Shown piece after piece: positions 24,371-33,458 of a stretch of DNA of 64,000 nt. The translations under genes and the position numbers were made by a program. Location of the stretch: contig CP050848.1 in assembly GCA_014873095.1 (NCBI GenBank), positions 2,451,850 to 2,515,849 of the forward strand. The letters run 5' to 3'. Position 1 is the first letter of the stretch. Every line of letters starts with the position of its first letter. This DNA comes from Planctomycetales bacterium ZRK34 (GTDB lineage: Bacteria; Planctomycetota; Phycisphaerae; Phycisphaerales; Zrk34). Under the pieces are notes generated by a model, which was not told the DNA's origin, made no database searches, and worked only from the letters and a program-made list of their open reading frames with translations.

Positions 24371-25924
24371 CTATTCTCCTGGGTGTTGTTTGATGGATGG
24401 TTGGGTGTCGGAGGTCGGCGGTGAGTCCGCCGTGATCAACTGGACCAATTCGGTGGCTGACAATGCGCCGTCGAAGATGAACACATCATCGATCGCGCCG
24501 CGGAAGTAAGTGGGCTGGACGAGGTTCCTGCCGAGCTGCACGGTCTGGGCATATTCATCGTCGGCGGTGTTGAATTCGGCGCTGGCGGTCTGCTCGGCTT
24601 CGAGGACGCCATCGACATACAACCGCAGCGATGTGCCGTCGAACGTGGCGGCCAGGTGATGCCACTGGTTGTCGCGCAGGTCGGTCCGGCCGAGCAGCAA
24701 CTGCCCGCTGGTGCCCAGTCGCAACACGCCGAGCGGGCCGTCCTGGGCATCGTTGTTCCACGACATCTGCCAGGCCTGCCCGTACTCGTGAAGCCCGTAG
24801 CTGAGCAAGGCGAACGCATGCCTGGGCTCGACCCCATTGGCAATCTTCGCCCACATGGCGATCGTGCGTTCGCTGCGGCCGGCCGGTCCGTGCCAGTCGG
24901 TCTCGACGTAGTCGTTGATGCCGTCGAAAAACAGCGCCCGGCCAAAGCGACCGGTCACGCGATTGGGGCCTTCGTGGCCGGGTTTGGACCACGCGATGCG
25001 GGCGTTGTGTGTTTCGCCGTCAACATGGCGCCCGCTGTCGAGCAGCTCCAGCCCGCGGGGTTCATCAAAGCTGTAATGCACATAGCCAAATCGCCGCGTC
25101 GGACGCAGCAGCCCGGTAAACTCAGCCGTATCGCCGGCGGTGATGGCGCTGATCTCGGTGGCGCTGTAACGGACGGATTCACCGGCGGCCAGCATCTGAT
25201 CCCGGACGCCATACACCTGCACGCGCCCCGACAACACATGCAGCAGGCTCGCGCCCGCTTCGTTGACGCGCAGGGCGAACTCCGTGCCCAGGTCGACCAC
25301 GCGCCCGCCGGGGGTCTGCACCGTGAAGCCGACCGCTCGCTTCGGCACCCACGCCAGCATCTGCCCGCGGACAAGCCGCGCCTGATTGCGATCGATCATC
25401 TCAAACACCGCCGGCCCGAGCAGATCGACCACCGCGCCGCTCTCAAACATCATCTGCACGCGACCGGCTTCCAATTCGATCCGCTGAGCTTCCAGTGATT
25501 GTCCGGTCTGGGGCGGGATGACGCCCTGCGCCCAGCGGGCCTGCTGGACGTCGGTGATCATCGCGATGGTGGCCGCGGGTGATTCATCGCTGCCTGCGAT
25601 CTGGGTCGACCGGTTCAGCGTCGTCATCAACAATCCGCCGACGATGCCGCAAAGCACCAACACTGCCGCCATCGCCCATCGCCGCCATGTGCCCCCGGCC
25701 GGCCGCATCGACATCAACCCGGCCGGTTTGTGCTCGGTCGCCGCCGGCTCGAAAGCCATCAGCATGTGCAGCCGACCGCTGATCAGCGTCTGGTGGGCGA
25801 ATCGATCAGCATGCTCCGGGCTGGCCGCGATCCACTGTTCAAGCGCGGCGATCTGCTCGTTGCTGGCGTGGCCGTCCAGCAGCGCATCGATCGCAGCTTG
25901 AATGTCGACCTGGGGATCGCTCAT
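24371..25924 (-). CDS. FecR-like transmembrane regulator with LamG domain, module B
   Basis: Single-pass protein of 517 residues. The cytoplasmic N-terminus (~1-60, AIDALLDGHASNEQIAALEQ) resembles anti-sigma helices. The membrane helix is at ~83-102 (WAMAAVLVLCGIVGGLLM). The FecR domain (~115-260) has VVDLGTEFALRV. The LamG lectin fold (~290-505) has ALFFDGINDYVETDWHG, QWHHLAATFDGTSLRLYVDG and FRGAIDDVFIFDGAL. ATG 25924 overlaps the sigma stop in ATGA. Topology is inside-to-outside, so the LamG domain would face the periplasm or surface glycans. Probable anti-sigma or sigma-regulating sensor. Confidence 0.9.
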   Translation of the reverse strand: MSDPQVDIQAAIDALLDGHASNEQIAALEQWIAASPEHADRFAHQTLISGRLHMLMAFEPAATEHKPAGLMSMRPAGGTWRRWAMAAVLVLCGIVGGLLMTTLNRSTQIAGSDESPAATIAMITDVQQARWAQGVIPPQTGQSLEAQRIELEAGRVQMMFESGAVVDLLGPAVFEMIDRNQARLVRGQMLAWVPKRAVGFTVQTPGGRVVDLGTEFALRVNEAGASLLHVLSGRVQVYGVRDQMLAAGESVRYSATEISAITAGDTAEFTGLLRPTRRFGYVHYSFDEPRGLELLDSGRHVDGETHNARIAWSKPGHEGPNRVTGRFGRALFFDGINDYVETDWHGPAGRSERTIAMWAKIANGVEPRHAFALLSYGLHEYGQAWQMSWNNDAQDGPLGVLRLGTSGQLLLGRTDLRDNQWHHLAATFDGTSLRLYVDGVLEAEQTASAEFNTADDEYAQTVQLGRNLVQPTYFRGAIDDVFIFDGALSATELVQLITADSPPTSDTQPSIKQHPGE

Positions 25925-26460
25925 GCGTCGACCTCCAGGTCCAGCTCGCGTCCCAGTCGGTGCTCGATGCAGCGGCGCAGCGCTTTGCGGGTCCGCGCCA
26001 GCACGTTGGAAATCACCGCACTGCGCGTGCCCATCAGCTCCGCGATCGCGGCGGGCTTGCGATCCTCGCGGTAACGCATGATCAGCACCTGCCGCTGGCG
26101 ACCGGTCAGCGTGTTCACACACCGCGCCAGCGCATCGCGCATCTCGTTGGACTGCTGATCGACCCGCACGTAAGCCTCTTCGATCAATTCGAGAATCGAC
26201 TCGCTGAGCTGGCGCGGCCCGCGGGACCGTTCCCGCTGATAATCGGCGATCTTGTGACGGGCGATGCCGAGTGCAAACCCCAGCAGCGGGCGGGACTTAT
26301 CATACTGCTCGTAGCTGTCGATCAGCGCCACGGCCACGCGCTGGGTCACATCGTCGGCATCGGCGTAGTTGGACACCATCGCCGCCACATAGGCGTACAC
26401 CGCCGGCTGGACCTCGATCCACGCCGCGGCGATCTGCTTGGTGAGTTGACGATCCTGCAT
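25921..26460 (-). CDS. ECF-type RNA polymerase sigma factor, module B
   Basis: Sigma factor of 179 residues. Region 2: VYAYVAAMVSNYADADDVTQ, then LGFALGIARHKIADYQRE. Region 4: LTGRQRQVLIMRYREDRKPA, then MGTRSAVISNVLARTRKAL. It belongs with the module C sigma rather than the A/D/E type. The stop overlaps the FecR-like start. Upstream the minus strand carries CTGGAAAATTTC-TTCCGG (56-69 nt before the start) and a TAGATTC box that is also present before the module C sigma. Confidence 0.92.
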   Translation of the reverse strand: MQDRQLTKQIAAAWIEVQPAVYAYVAAMVSNYADADDVTQRVAVALIDSYEQYDKSRPLLGFALGIARHKIADYQRERSRGPRQLSESILELIEEAYVRVDQQSNEMRDALARCVNTLTGRQRQVLIMRYREDRKPAAIAELMGTRSAVISNVLARTRKALRRCIEHRLGRELDLEVDA

Positions 26461-26587
26461 ATCGGTAGGCCCTCACTGATTATTCGATCCCACCAGCCGA
26501 ATCTATCGCGCCCCCGGAAGAAATTTTCCAGATTGATCGCGGGCGGCAACAGGCCTTGCCGCGGCATGGGGGTTGTGACGGGGCCAA

Positions 26588-27328
26588 TCACCAATAAAGT
26601 TCAGTGTTGTTCGCGTTGACCGTCAGCACCAGATCGTCGCCGGGGATCCATTCGACGTGACCGTCCAGATGCGACTCATGGGAGCCTGCGGACATCTCAT
26701 CCACTTCGCCGTAGAGATGCGTCGCCCCCAGGCGACTGGCGCCGGACATGGCCCAGTTGAGGCGACCGGGCGATGCGGGGTGTTCACGATTCAGGTCGGC
26801 CCACATCAGCGTCCAGTAAGATCGATCGGAAAGCGAACGGGCAAACAGCGGACGCTGCGCCGGCGGGATGGAGATTTGCAGTCCGTTGTAGACTGAGTCG
26901 CTGTTGGCCTTGTCGGAAGTGAAGTAGAAGCGGCCCAGGATGAAGTGGGTGGCCGTGTTGGGATTGCTGTTGGGCCAGTAGTACAACTCATCGCCCTGCC
27001 ATGATTCATGCGTCGGACCAACCCATTGACTGCGTTGAATGCCGTACGACGTTTCAATATAGATGCGCCATGCGGGCCATGACCAGTAGATATTTGACGG
27101 GTAGGTGCTGGTGGTGCCGGGCTTGAGACTGTAGTCGGGCAGTTTGCTGAAGTTGTCGATGGCGTAGGCGATTCCGACTTGCGTGAGCGAGCGCTCATCG
27201 GCAGCACAAAGAACTTCCTTGGCACGCAGGCGGGCATTGGCAAGGGCCGGCAGAAGAATCGCCACCAGCAGCGCGATGATAGACACGACCACGAGCAGTT
27301 CGATCAGGGTAAAGGCGTGTTTCCGCAT
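26588..27328 (-). CDS. Pilin-like DUF1559-type protein 2, module C
   Basis: Protein of 246 residues, start 27328 (MRKHAFTLIELLVVVSIIAL). C-terminal GSHESHLDGHVEW is the H-x9-DG region. The body parallels the modules B and C proteins (YGIQRSQWVGPTHESWQGDE; FARSLSDRSYWTLMWADLNR). It is the last gene of module C, 41 nt after the first pilin-like gene. Tandem paralogue, presumably from duplication within the operon. Confidence 0.9.
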   Translation of the reverse strand: MRKHAFTLIELLVVVSIIALLVAILLPALANARLRAKEVLCAADERSLTQVGIAYAIDNFSKLPDYSLKPGTTSTYPSNIYWSWPAWRIYIETSYGIQRSQWVGPTHESWQGDELYYWPNSNPNTATHFILGRFYFTSDKANSDSVYNGLQISIPPAQRPLFARSLSDRSYWTLMWADLNREHPASPGRLNWAMSGASRLGATHLYGEVDEMSAGSHESHLDGHVEWIPGDDLVLTVNANNTELYW

Positions 27329-27369
27329 GTGAAACGCGTCTCCCTCAGGAGTGTGTGCACAGAGATGAG

Positions 27370-28167
27370 CTACCACCACAAATGAACGCTGTTGCCCGGA
27401 TGTGAACGCGGCTTCAGGGCTTGACCGGTGACGTACTCGACGCTGCCGTCGAGATAAGATTCATGCGAGCCGTCGGGAGGATCGTGCGTGTCGCCGGACA
27501 GATGGTTGGCGCCGATGCGGGGCTCGGTCGGGTGGCCCCAGTCGATGTAGCCGGGCGTGTAGGGCCACTGGCGATTCAGGTCGGTCCACATCAGGTTCCA
27601 GTACGGTTTGTCCGTGACCATGCGGGCGAACAGGGGCCACTCGCTGTCCGGCAGCGGTTCTTCGAGGCCGTTGAACATGTAAGACGTGGCGGGGTCTTTA
27701 CCGTTGGCTTTGTAGGACGTGAGGTAAAAGCGGCCGATGACGGTCTGATCGCCGTCCCAGTCGTACAGGCCTTCGATGTTCCAGGTCGGATTGCTGACGC
27801 TGTACCAATGCTTGGCTTGCAGGCCGTAGGTGTTTTCCAGGTAATCGCGCCAGTTGTCGAAGATGTAATAGACCTGCGCGGCGACTGGCACACCCGTCTT
27901 CGGCGGGCTGACGATGTTGGTGCCGAGCTTCAGCGAGGGGTCCGGCAGCACGCCGCGGTACTCACTGGAGTAGATCAGGCAGGCCTGCGTCAGCGCGCGC
28001 GTGTCGGCGGCGCACACCGTCTCACGGGCGCGCTCACGCGCCGCCGAAAGCGACGGCAGCAGAATCGAAATCAAAAGCGCGATGATCGAAACGACCACCA
28101 GCAGCTCGATGAGCGTGAAGCCCAGGTTTTGTGCAAACGACTTGGCGGGATGTCGTGCGGTTTTCAT
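27370..28167 (-). CDS. Pilin-like DUF1559-type protein 1, module C
   Basis: Protein of 265 residues, start 28167, with a longer leader (MKTARHPAKSFAQNLGFTLI). The pilin helix ELLVVVSIIALLISILLPSL follows. GSHESYLDGSVEY is the H-x9-DG region, and it ends SVHLWW like module B. PLFARMVTDKPYWNLMWTDL and YTPGYIDWGHPTEPRIGANH are shared with module B. It lies after the third tagged protein of the module, with a 12-bp hairpin in the gap. Confidence 0.9.
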   Translation of the reverse strand: MKTARHPAKSFAQNLGFTLIELLVVVSIIALLISILLPSLSAARERARETVCAADTRALTQACLIYSSEYRGVLPDPSLKLGTNIVSPPKTGVPVAAQVYYIFDNWRDYLENTYGLQAKHWYSVSNPTWNIEGLYDWDGDQTVIGRFYLTSYKANGKDPATSYMFNGLEEPLPDSEWPLFARMVTDKPYWNLMWTDLNRQWPYTPGYIDWGHPTEPRIGANHLSGDTHDPPDGSHESYLDGSVEYVTGQALKPRSHPGNSVHLWW

Positions 28168-28220
28168 AACACACCTTCGGCCCAAGGCCCTGATCTTTCA
28201 TCCCTCCGTTTTCTCAAAAG

Positions 28221-28248
28221 CGGTCGTGCCGGTTCCCCGACACGATCG
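28221..28248 (-). other. Hairpin with GGAA loop between sorting-tag and pilin-like genes, module C
   Basis: On the minus strand CGATCGTGTCGG and CCGGCACGACCG pair over 12 positions (two G-U) around a GGAA tetraloop of the GNRA class. It sits in the gap between the third tagged protein and the first pilin-like gene. Position matches the hairpins of modules A, B and D. Confidence 0.55.
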
Positions 28249-28266
28249 CGTGCAGGCGGTGGTTCG

Positions 28267-29742
28267 CTACGCCCGGCGTCGCCGCAACAGGCACCCGGCC
28301 AGAAGCGCCAAGCCCGCGGGCAGCGCCGTCGGCGTCGGAATGGTGTAAGCAAGAACCGAGTCCCATGTACCGCCGATGCGAAGTTCGTCAATCTGAAATT
28401 CGCCGGCCTCGAAGTTGTCGGTATACACGCGGAACTCATCAAGAATCGTCGCGTCGTACAGCGGGCGACCGAGTTCGCTGACGGCCGCTGTATTGGCGTA
28501 TTCAGAACCCAGCATCGTGGGATCGACCCAGACAGTGATCCGGTCGTCGAACCCGCTGACGTTCTTCTCAATTTTCAAGACGAACAGATACGTGTGGTCG
28601 TTCTGGTAGCCGGACTCCAGTTCATAGAGCGTGTAGTCGTATTCAGGCGGGGTAGACCGCATGCGGAGCGCCAGGTCGCCGTTGAACACGCCCCAACTGA
28701 TCGCGTTGGTGTTGCTTCCCGCCGATCGCAGCGAGGTGAAAGCAAGATCATCGGACGTGGTCACGTTGCTCGTGGCGTTGATGCGCATGAGCATGCTGAC
28801 GTAGAACGTGCCGGGCGTGGAGATGTCGGTGACCGGCCGGGTGACTTCGCGGCCGCTGCTGTTGTTCGGAATGTCGATCTGCAGGGAGCCGCCGCTGGTG
28901 ATCAACTCATGATTCGGCGCGATCTGATAGCTCATGTCGTCAGCGATCGGCTGGTAGATCGCGCTGCTGCCGGCCCAGGGTCCGGTGAACCCGGCGTTGG
29001 GCGGGTTCTGCGTGCGGACATCCGTGTTGGCGGTGTACTGTCCGCCGCCGATCGCAAACGGCTCATAAATCGGCGCGACCGCATCGACCGTCAGCTTCGG
29101 GCGAACGCTGGTGTCCGCGGCGGTCTCATCGGCAAATCGCACAAAGCTGGTGGTTTGCTGACCGGTGGCCATCAGACGGAGACTGCCGCCGTTGGCCGCC
29201 GCCGTGGTCACTGCGTTGGTGAAGGCTCCCGTGCTGCCGAAGGTGACCGGCAGGCTGGTCGTCGACGGGTTGAAGTTGGTCGAACTGATCACCGGTGTGG
29301 TGATGGTGCCGCCGGCGGTCGGGTCCGAACCGTCGCCGGCCGGGTCGTTCCACGTCGACAGATTCTCGATGAAGTCGTAATCGTAACGGTACAGATCGAC
29401 CGTCAGACTTGAGCCCTGTCCGCCCTGACCGGCGCGCGTGACCATGTCGAGCTGGGCGCTGTTGATGATCGAACCGGGGGCGATGCCATCGAGGTCGAAT
29501 TCGAACAGCCCGCGCAGTTCCCGAGCCGCATCGACGTGACCGATGATGTTTTCATCATCGGGGTCGTCGTCCTGCGGGGTCGTGGCGATGTCGCTGCGGA
29601 TCGTGGTCGAATCCGCGGTGTAGGCCCCGCTGGGGCTGACGCCTTCCTGGTAGGTGAAGGTGGCTGCGTGAGCGCCCGAAGCGGCCAGCGCGAGGCTCGC
29701 AGCCAGGGTCCATCTGATTTGTCGTGTCCAGTCTCGATTCAT
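28267..29742 (-). CDS. Secreted DNRLRE-type protein with PTPTALPAG sorting tail, module C
   Basis: Exported protein of 491 residues; start 29742 with GGAG 8 nt upstream and signal WTLAASLALAASGAHAATFT. Residues ~50-200 (RGLFEFDLDGIAPGSIINSA, then LYRYDYDFIENLSTWND) match the DNRLRE/carbohydrate-binding domain found on polysaccharide-active enzymes. A second beta-sandwich follows (~240-460, FYVSMLMRINATSN). The tail IPTPTALPAGLALLAGCLLR plus RRRA is the sorting signal. Third and largest tagged protein of module C; probably a glycan-binding surface protein. Confidence 0.87.
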   Translation of the reverse strand: MNRDWTRQIRWTLAASLALAASGAHAATFTYQEGVSPSGAYTADSTTIRSDIATTPQDDDPDDENIIGHVDAARELRGLFEFDLDGIAPGSIINSAQLDMVTRAGQGGQGSSLTVDLYRYDYDFIENLSTWNDPAGDGSDPTAGGTITTPVISSTNFNPSTTSLPVTFGSTGAFTNAVTTAAANGGSLRLMATGQQTTSFVRFADETAADTSVRPKLTVDAVAPIYEPFAIGGGQYTANTDVRTQNPPNAGFTGPWAGSSAIYQPIADDMSYQIAPNHELITSGGSLQIDIPNNSSGREVTRPVTDISTPGTFYVSMLMRINATSNVTTSDDLAFTSLRSAGSNTNAISWGVFNGDLALRMRSTPPEYDYTLYELESGYQNDHTYLFVLKIEKNVSGFDDRITVWVDPTMLGSEYANTAAVSELGRPLYDATILDEFRVYTDNFEAGEFQIDELRIGGTWDSVLAYTIPTPTALPAGLALLAGCLLRRRRA

Positions 29743-29781
29743 GTCGTATCTCCTGTCGTCAGTCGCGCCGAGGCGCATGTC

Positions 29782-30474
29782 TCACTTTCCGCGGCGGCGC
29801 AGAACCGCCAGTCCCATCAGGGCCAACCCGCCCGGCAGCGCGGCCGGAGTCGGCAGCGAACCGATCAGTTGCACATTGTCCAGGCGATTGATGTCGCCGT
29901 TGTTGGTGCGATCGTCAGAGAAAAACAGGCGGAACTCGATCGATGCCAGCTTCTGAAATTTCGCATCCGTCAGATCGATCGGCACGATCGTCGAGACGAC
30001 GATGGCGCCGCCGGTGTTGGTCGTCGTTGAGCTGCGTGTGTCGATCACCGGGTTGCTGTCGCCGAACCCATCGACGCTCGACTGTACATAGATGGTGTTG
30101 TTCAGCGTGGCGCCGGGATTGGTCGATCCGCCGAGGCTGAACACCAGCGAATGCAGGTACAGCAGCTCACCGCCGGGGGCGTTGACGACGAAGCTGAAGT
30201 AGTCGTCGTCGTTCAGCGCGGCGGTCATCGTCGAGCCGGTCGCATCGGAGCGGAGGTACGCGGTGTTAGTCGAACTGGACAGGGCGATGTCGGTTCCGGC
30301 GCTGGTTTCGTTGGTCGTGTTGTGGACCTGGAAATTCTGCGGGTCGGCGATGGTGGCCACCGAGGCGCTGGACCCGCCGGTGAAGTTGTATCTGGCCAGC
30401 AGCGCGGCGTTGGCATGGCTGCCGACAGCGGCGACGATCAGCAGGGCGGTCAGTTGGGCTGTGCGAAATCTCAT
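29782..30474 (-). CDS. Secreted protein with PTPAALPGG sorting tail, module C (second)
   Basis: Exported protein of 230 residues: signal MRFRTAQLTALLIVAAVGSHANA, a body starting LLARYNFTGGSSASVATIAD that looks like a beta-sandwich of LamG/jelly-roll style, and a tail LPTPAALPGGLALMGLAVLR plus RRGK. 19 nt separate it from the preceding tagged gene. No catalytic motif seen. Confidence 0.85.
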   Translation of the reverse strand: MRFRTAQLTALLIVAAVGSHANAALLARYNFTGGSSASVATIADPQNFQVHNTTNETSAGTDIALSSSTNTAYLRSDATGSTMTAALNDDDYFSFVVNAPGGELLYLHSLVFSLGGSTNPGATLNNTIYVQSSVDGFGDSNPVIDTRSSTTTNTGGAIVVSTIVPIDLTDAKFQKLASIEFRLFFSDDRTNNGDINRLDNVQLIGSLPTPAALPGGLALMGLAVLRRRGK

Positions 30475-30493
30475 CGGTGTTCTCCTTTTCCGT

Positions 30494-31261
30494 TTAAGCG
30501 CGTGAATGACGACGCAGCCCGATCAGCGTCATCAGGGTCAACCCCGCCGGCAGCGCGGCGGGTGAAGGCACGGCGATGGTGAATTTCGAGAAGTCGGCAT
30601 CCAGCGATCCGGCGCCACCGGAGCGATTGCGCAGGCCGAAGTACGGTCCGGTCAAAACGGTACCGGTGTCGGTGACGCTGACCTGGGCGCCCTGGCTGCC
30701 ATCGGATACATGAAACGTGAGTTGAAGATCGCCGCCGGTGTACATGCCGGCGAGAATGATCGTGTAAAGCGTGCCGGTGGTCAGGTCATCGATCGCGTCG
30801 TTGATGATCGAGGTGACCGTGGGGGCGCTGGAATTCAATTCGAGGATGCGGATGCGGCCGGACATGGCGACGTCGGCGAGGTAGTAGCTGCCCGAACCGT
30901 CGGTGAGATTGCCATCGGGCGAAAGAATGCCGAAGCCGATCGTCGTGTCCGATCCGGTGAGTGAGTCGAGCGTGAATTGCGCGGAGATGATGAAGTCCGT
31001 GCCCGAGCCGACGTTGGTGACGTTGACGGCTGTGCTGGAGGCGTTGCTCTGGCTGGTGATGGTGTTGTTGTAAACCCCGGAGCCGGTGTCGAGGGTCCAC
31101 TGGGCGTCTTGAATTTCGTTGAAATCACTGGTGCTGCCCGCTTGGGTGAAATCAGGATCGAACAGGGCCGTCACCGCGGCGTTGGCGCCCGTGACGAATG
31201 TCATCACGATCATCAGAGCGACGGCGTATTGCATGAATTGACGGGGTTGGATCACGGTCAT
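30494..31261 (-). CDS. Secreted protein with PSPAALPAG sorting tail, module C (first)
   Basis: Exported protein of 255 residues: signal YAVALMIVMTFVTGANAAVT, an Asn/Ser/Thr-rich beta body (TIGFGILSPDGNLTDGSGSY), and a tail VPSPAALPAGLTLMTLIGLR with a basic end. Its ATG overlaps the FecR-like stop (ATGA), so in this module the sensor and first surface protein are translationally coupled. Function unknown beyond surface display. Confidence 0.85.
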   Translation of the reverse strand: MTVIQPRQFMQYAVALMIVMTFVTGANAAVTALFDPDFTQAGSTSDFNEIQDAQWTLDTGSGVYNNTITSQSNASSTAVNVTNVGSGTDFIISAQFTLDSLTGSDTTIGFGILSPDGNLTDGSGSYYLADVAMSGRIRILELNSSAPTVTSIINDAIDDLTTGTLYTIILAGMYTGGDLQLTFHVSDGSQGAQVSVTDTGTVLTGPYFGLRNRSGGAGSLDADFSKFTIAVPSPAALPAGLTLMTLIGLRRHSRA

Positions 31262-32805
31262 TCTCCTTCGTATCCGGGGACGTGGTTGGTCTGCATCAGG
31301 TGGCGGACATCATCGGCGGTCAGGGCGGCGTCGAAAAAGTAGACTTCATCGATCGCGCCGCGGAAGAATCCACCGCCGGGGCTGAGGTTGCGGCCGAGGG
31401 TCAGCGGATGGCTGGCGGGGCTGACATCGGTGTGCATCATGTTGGCGAAGTCGTCGTCGGCTTCGAGTTGTGCATCGACGTAGAGCTTGAAACGGGACCC
31501 GTCGAACGTGGCGGCGATGTGGTGCCATTGGCCGTCGCGCAGGTCGGTCGTGCCAACGAGCTGGCTGGAGTGCAGGCCGACGCGCGCCGCGCCGACGGCG
31601 CCATCGGCGGGGATGGGGTTCCACGACATCTGCCACGTGCGGCCGGGAGCATGCTGGCCGTAGCTGAGCATGCCGTAGGCATTGTCGCGTGACACGTCCG
31701 CAGGGATGCGCACCCACAGGGCGACCGTGCGGGGCGCGTCATCACCGATGCCTGGAAAGTCCGTGGTCAGGTAGTCGTTGATGCCGTCGAACCGCAGCGC
31801 CTTGTCGAAGGGGCCCTGAGTCGGAGCCGCGCCGCCTTCGCCGGGCTGAGCCCACGTGAGGTTGGCGTTGAACGGGCCACCGAGCATGCCGACGCCGTCG
31901 TCGGGTGTCTTCGCATCGTCGAGTTGATCGAAGCCGTAGTGGACATAGCCCAGCATGGGCATCGGTCGCAGCAATTCGGCAAACGGCGTCGTGCTGCCCT
32001 GGGTCGGCGATGACAACGAAGTCGCATCAAACTGAACCGACTGACCGGCGATCAGCGACTCGGTGCGCACGCCCTGAACTTCCACATGGCCGGACAACAC
32101 ATGCAGCAGACTCATGCCCTTGTCATCCACGCGCAGGGCGAATTCAGTGCCCAGATCGACCACGCGGCCGGCCGGCGTGTCCACGGTGAACCCGCGCGCC
32201 TTGTCCGGCACCCAGGCCAGTAGTTCGCCGCGGTGCAGCCATGCCCGATTGCGATCGCTCATCTCGAACACCGCCGGCCCGATCAGGTCCACCACCGCGC
32301 CGCTGGCGAACATCATCTGCACGCGACCGGATTCAAGCTCCAGCCGGCGCGTAACCAGCGGCTGGCCGGCCTGCAGCGGTTGCGAGCCATCGGCCCAACG
32401 CACGTTGTGCATGTCGGTGATCATGGCCAGCGATGAGGTTTTGTCGGTCGTCTGGCCGGGTTCATCGCCTGTGCCGGCGCGATTGGATTCGATGATCATC
32501 ATCGTCGCGATGCCGGCCAGCACCAGCGCCGCCGCCATGGCCCACCGCCGCCACGGCCGGGCCGGCCGGGTCGCGCGCACCGGCGCCTTCACGGGCGGCG
32601 CCTCGTCGCCCTCAGCGTCGTTCCACTGCTGTGACCATTGCACCATGGCGTGAATTTCCATCACGTCCAGGTAGTGCTGCCGGGCGGTTTCATCCTCGAG
32701 GATGCGCGCTTCAAGCTGCTGGCGCTGGGCGTCATCGAACTCGCCGTCCAGCATCGCCTGCATCAGGTCGCGCAGGGTTTCGTGTTGATCGTTTCCCGGA
32801 GTCAT
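31258..32805 (-). CDS. FecR-like transmembrane regulator with LamG domain, module C
   Basis: Single-pass protein of 515 residues, ATG 32805 overlapping the sigma stop (ATGA). N-terminal helices (LRDLMQAMLDGEFDDAQRQQ), membrane helix ~88-105 (RWAMAAALVLAGIATMMI), FecR core with VVDLGTEFALRVDDKGMS, and C-terminal LamG (LRFDGINDYLTTDFPG; QWHHIAATFDGSRFKLYVD; FRGAIDEVYFFDAAL). It is nearly collinear with the module B protein, including VQMMF-x-SGAVVDLxGPAVFEM. Probable surface-glycan sensor controlling the module C sigma factor. Confidence 0.9.
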   Translation of the reverse strand: MTPGNDQHETLRDLMQAMLDGEFDDAQRQQLEARILEDETARQHYLDVMEIHAMVQWSQQWNDAEGDEAPPVKAPVRATRPARPWRRWAMAAALVLAGIATMMIIESNRAGTGDEPGQTTDKTSSLAMITDMHNVRWADGSQPLQAGQPLVTRRLELESGRVQMMFASGAVVDLIGPAVFEMSDRNRAWLHRGELLAWVPDKARGFTVDTPAGRVVDLGTEFALRVDDKGMSLLHVLSGHVEVQGVRTESLIAGQSVQFDATSLSSPTQGSTTPFAELLRPMPMLGYVHYGFDQLDDAKTPDDGVGMLGGPFNANLTWAQPGEGGAAPTQGPFDKALRFDGINDYLTTDFPGIGDDAPRTVALWVRIPADVSRDNAYGMLSYGQHAPGRTWQMSWNPIPADGAVGAARVGLHSSQLVGTTDLRDGQWHHIAATFDGSRFKLYVDAQLEADDDFANMMHTDVSPASHPLTLGRNLSPGGGFFRGAIDEVYFFDAALTADDVRHLMQTNHVPGYEGE

Positions 32806-33326
32806 GCGTCTTCCTCGGCGAGTGTGCGGCGAATGCACTGAGCCAGGGCCTGCCGAATGCGGTACAGCGACTGCGAAATCGCCGCCACCGACTGGCCCAT
32901 GGTTTCGGCGATGAGCTTGACCGACCCGCCCCGCCCGTATCGGCGTCGCAACAGCGTGCGCTGCTCGTCGGGCAGCTTGTCCATGCAGTGAACCAGGGCC
33001 GCCTGCCGACGGTCAAAACCCGGCGTCCGATCGGCCGCCGCCGAGGCGATGCACTCGAAAAAGCGATCCGAGAATTTCAGCCGATCGCGGGCATGGTCCC
33101 GGCGGGCCGCCAGCGCCTCGAAATAAGCCACTTTGCAGGCCCAGGCGACAAAATCCTGCCCCGGCTCGTAGTCATCACATTTGCGAAGCATGACCACGTT
33201 GGCTTGCTGCAGTACATCATGGGCGCGTTCCGGGTCGGGCACCATCGCGCTGATATACGCATAAAGCCTGCTCTGACATGCAGTAAGCTGGCGTGCGAAC
33301 TGTTCATCGCGATCCGTAAAAGCCAT
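32802..33326 (-). CDS. ECF-type RNA polymerase sigma factor, module C
   Basis: Sigma factor of 174 residues; ATG 33326 chosen because GAGGT lies 5 nt upstream (TTG at 33341 is less likely). Region 2: LYAYISAMVPDPERAHDVLQ, then FVAWACKVAYFEALAARRDH. Region 4: LPDEQRTLLRRRYGRGGSVK, then MGQSVAAISQSLYRIRQAL. It is of the Rhodopirellula-type short ECF group with the module B sigma. Its stop overlaps the FecR-like start. Confidence 0.92.
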   Translation of the reverse strand: MAFTDRDEQFARQLTACQSRLYAYISAMVPDPERAHDVLQQANVVMLRKCDDYEPGQDFVAWACKVAYFEALAARRDHARDRLKFSDRFFECIASAAADRTPGFDRRQAALVHCMDKLPDEQRTLLRRRYGRGGSVKLIAETMGQSVAAISQSLYRIRQALAQCIRRTLAEEDA

Positions 33327-33397
33327 GTGTACCTCAAACACCCCGGTAGCTGCTCACTCATAGACTCCGCGCCCCAACTGAATCTAACACCATAGAC

Positions 33398-33430
33398 ACA
33401 AAAAAAACGCCCGGGGAAAACCCGAGCGTT
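33398..33430 (-). terminator. Intrinsic terminator of the FKBP gene
   Basis: On the minus strand AACGCTCGGG and CCCGGGCGTT form a 10-bp stem (one G-U) with loop TTTTC, followed by T8. It lies 29 nt after the FKBP stop and isolates that gene from module C transcription starting nearby. Confidence 0.88.
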
Positions 33431-33458
33431 GGGGTAAATACTGAATTGGGAGGGGGTT

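Noticed and set aside
26551..26580. GGCAACAGGCCTTGC as a third sigma-54 promoter
   Set aside because: The GG-to-GC distance is 11 instead of 10, and no conserved transcript follows.
27421..29412. Long plus-strand open frame (663 codons) opposite the module C genes
   Set aside because: Arg/Ala/Val-rich antisense shadow of genuine minus-strand pilin-like and tagged-protein genes; no ribosome site or domain.
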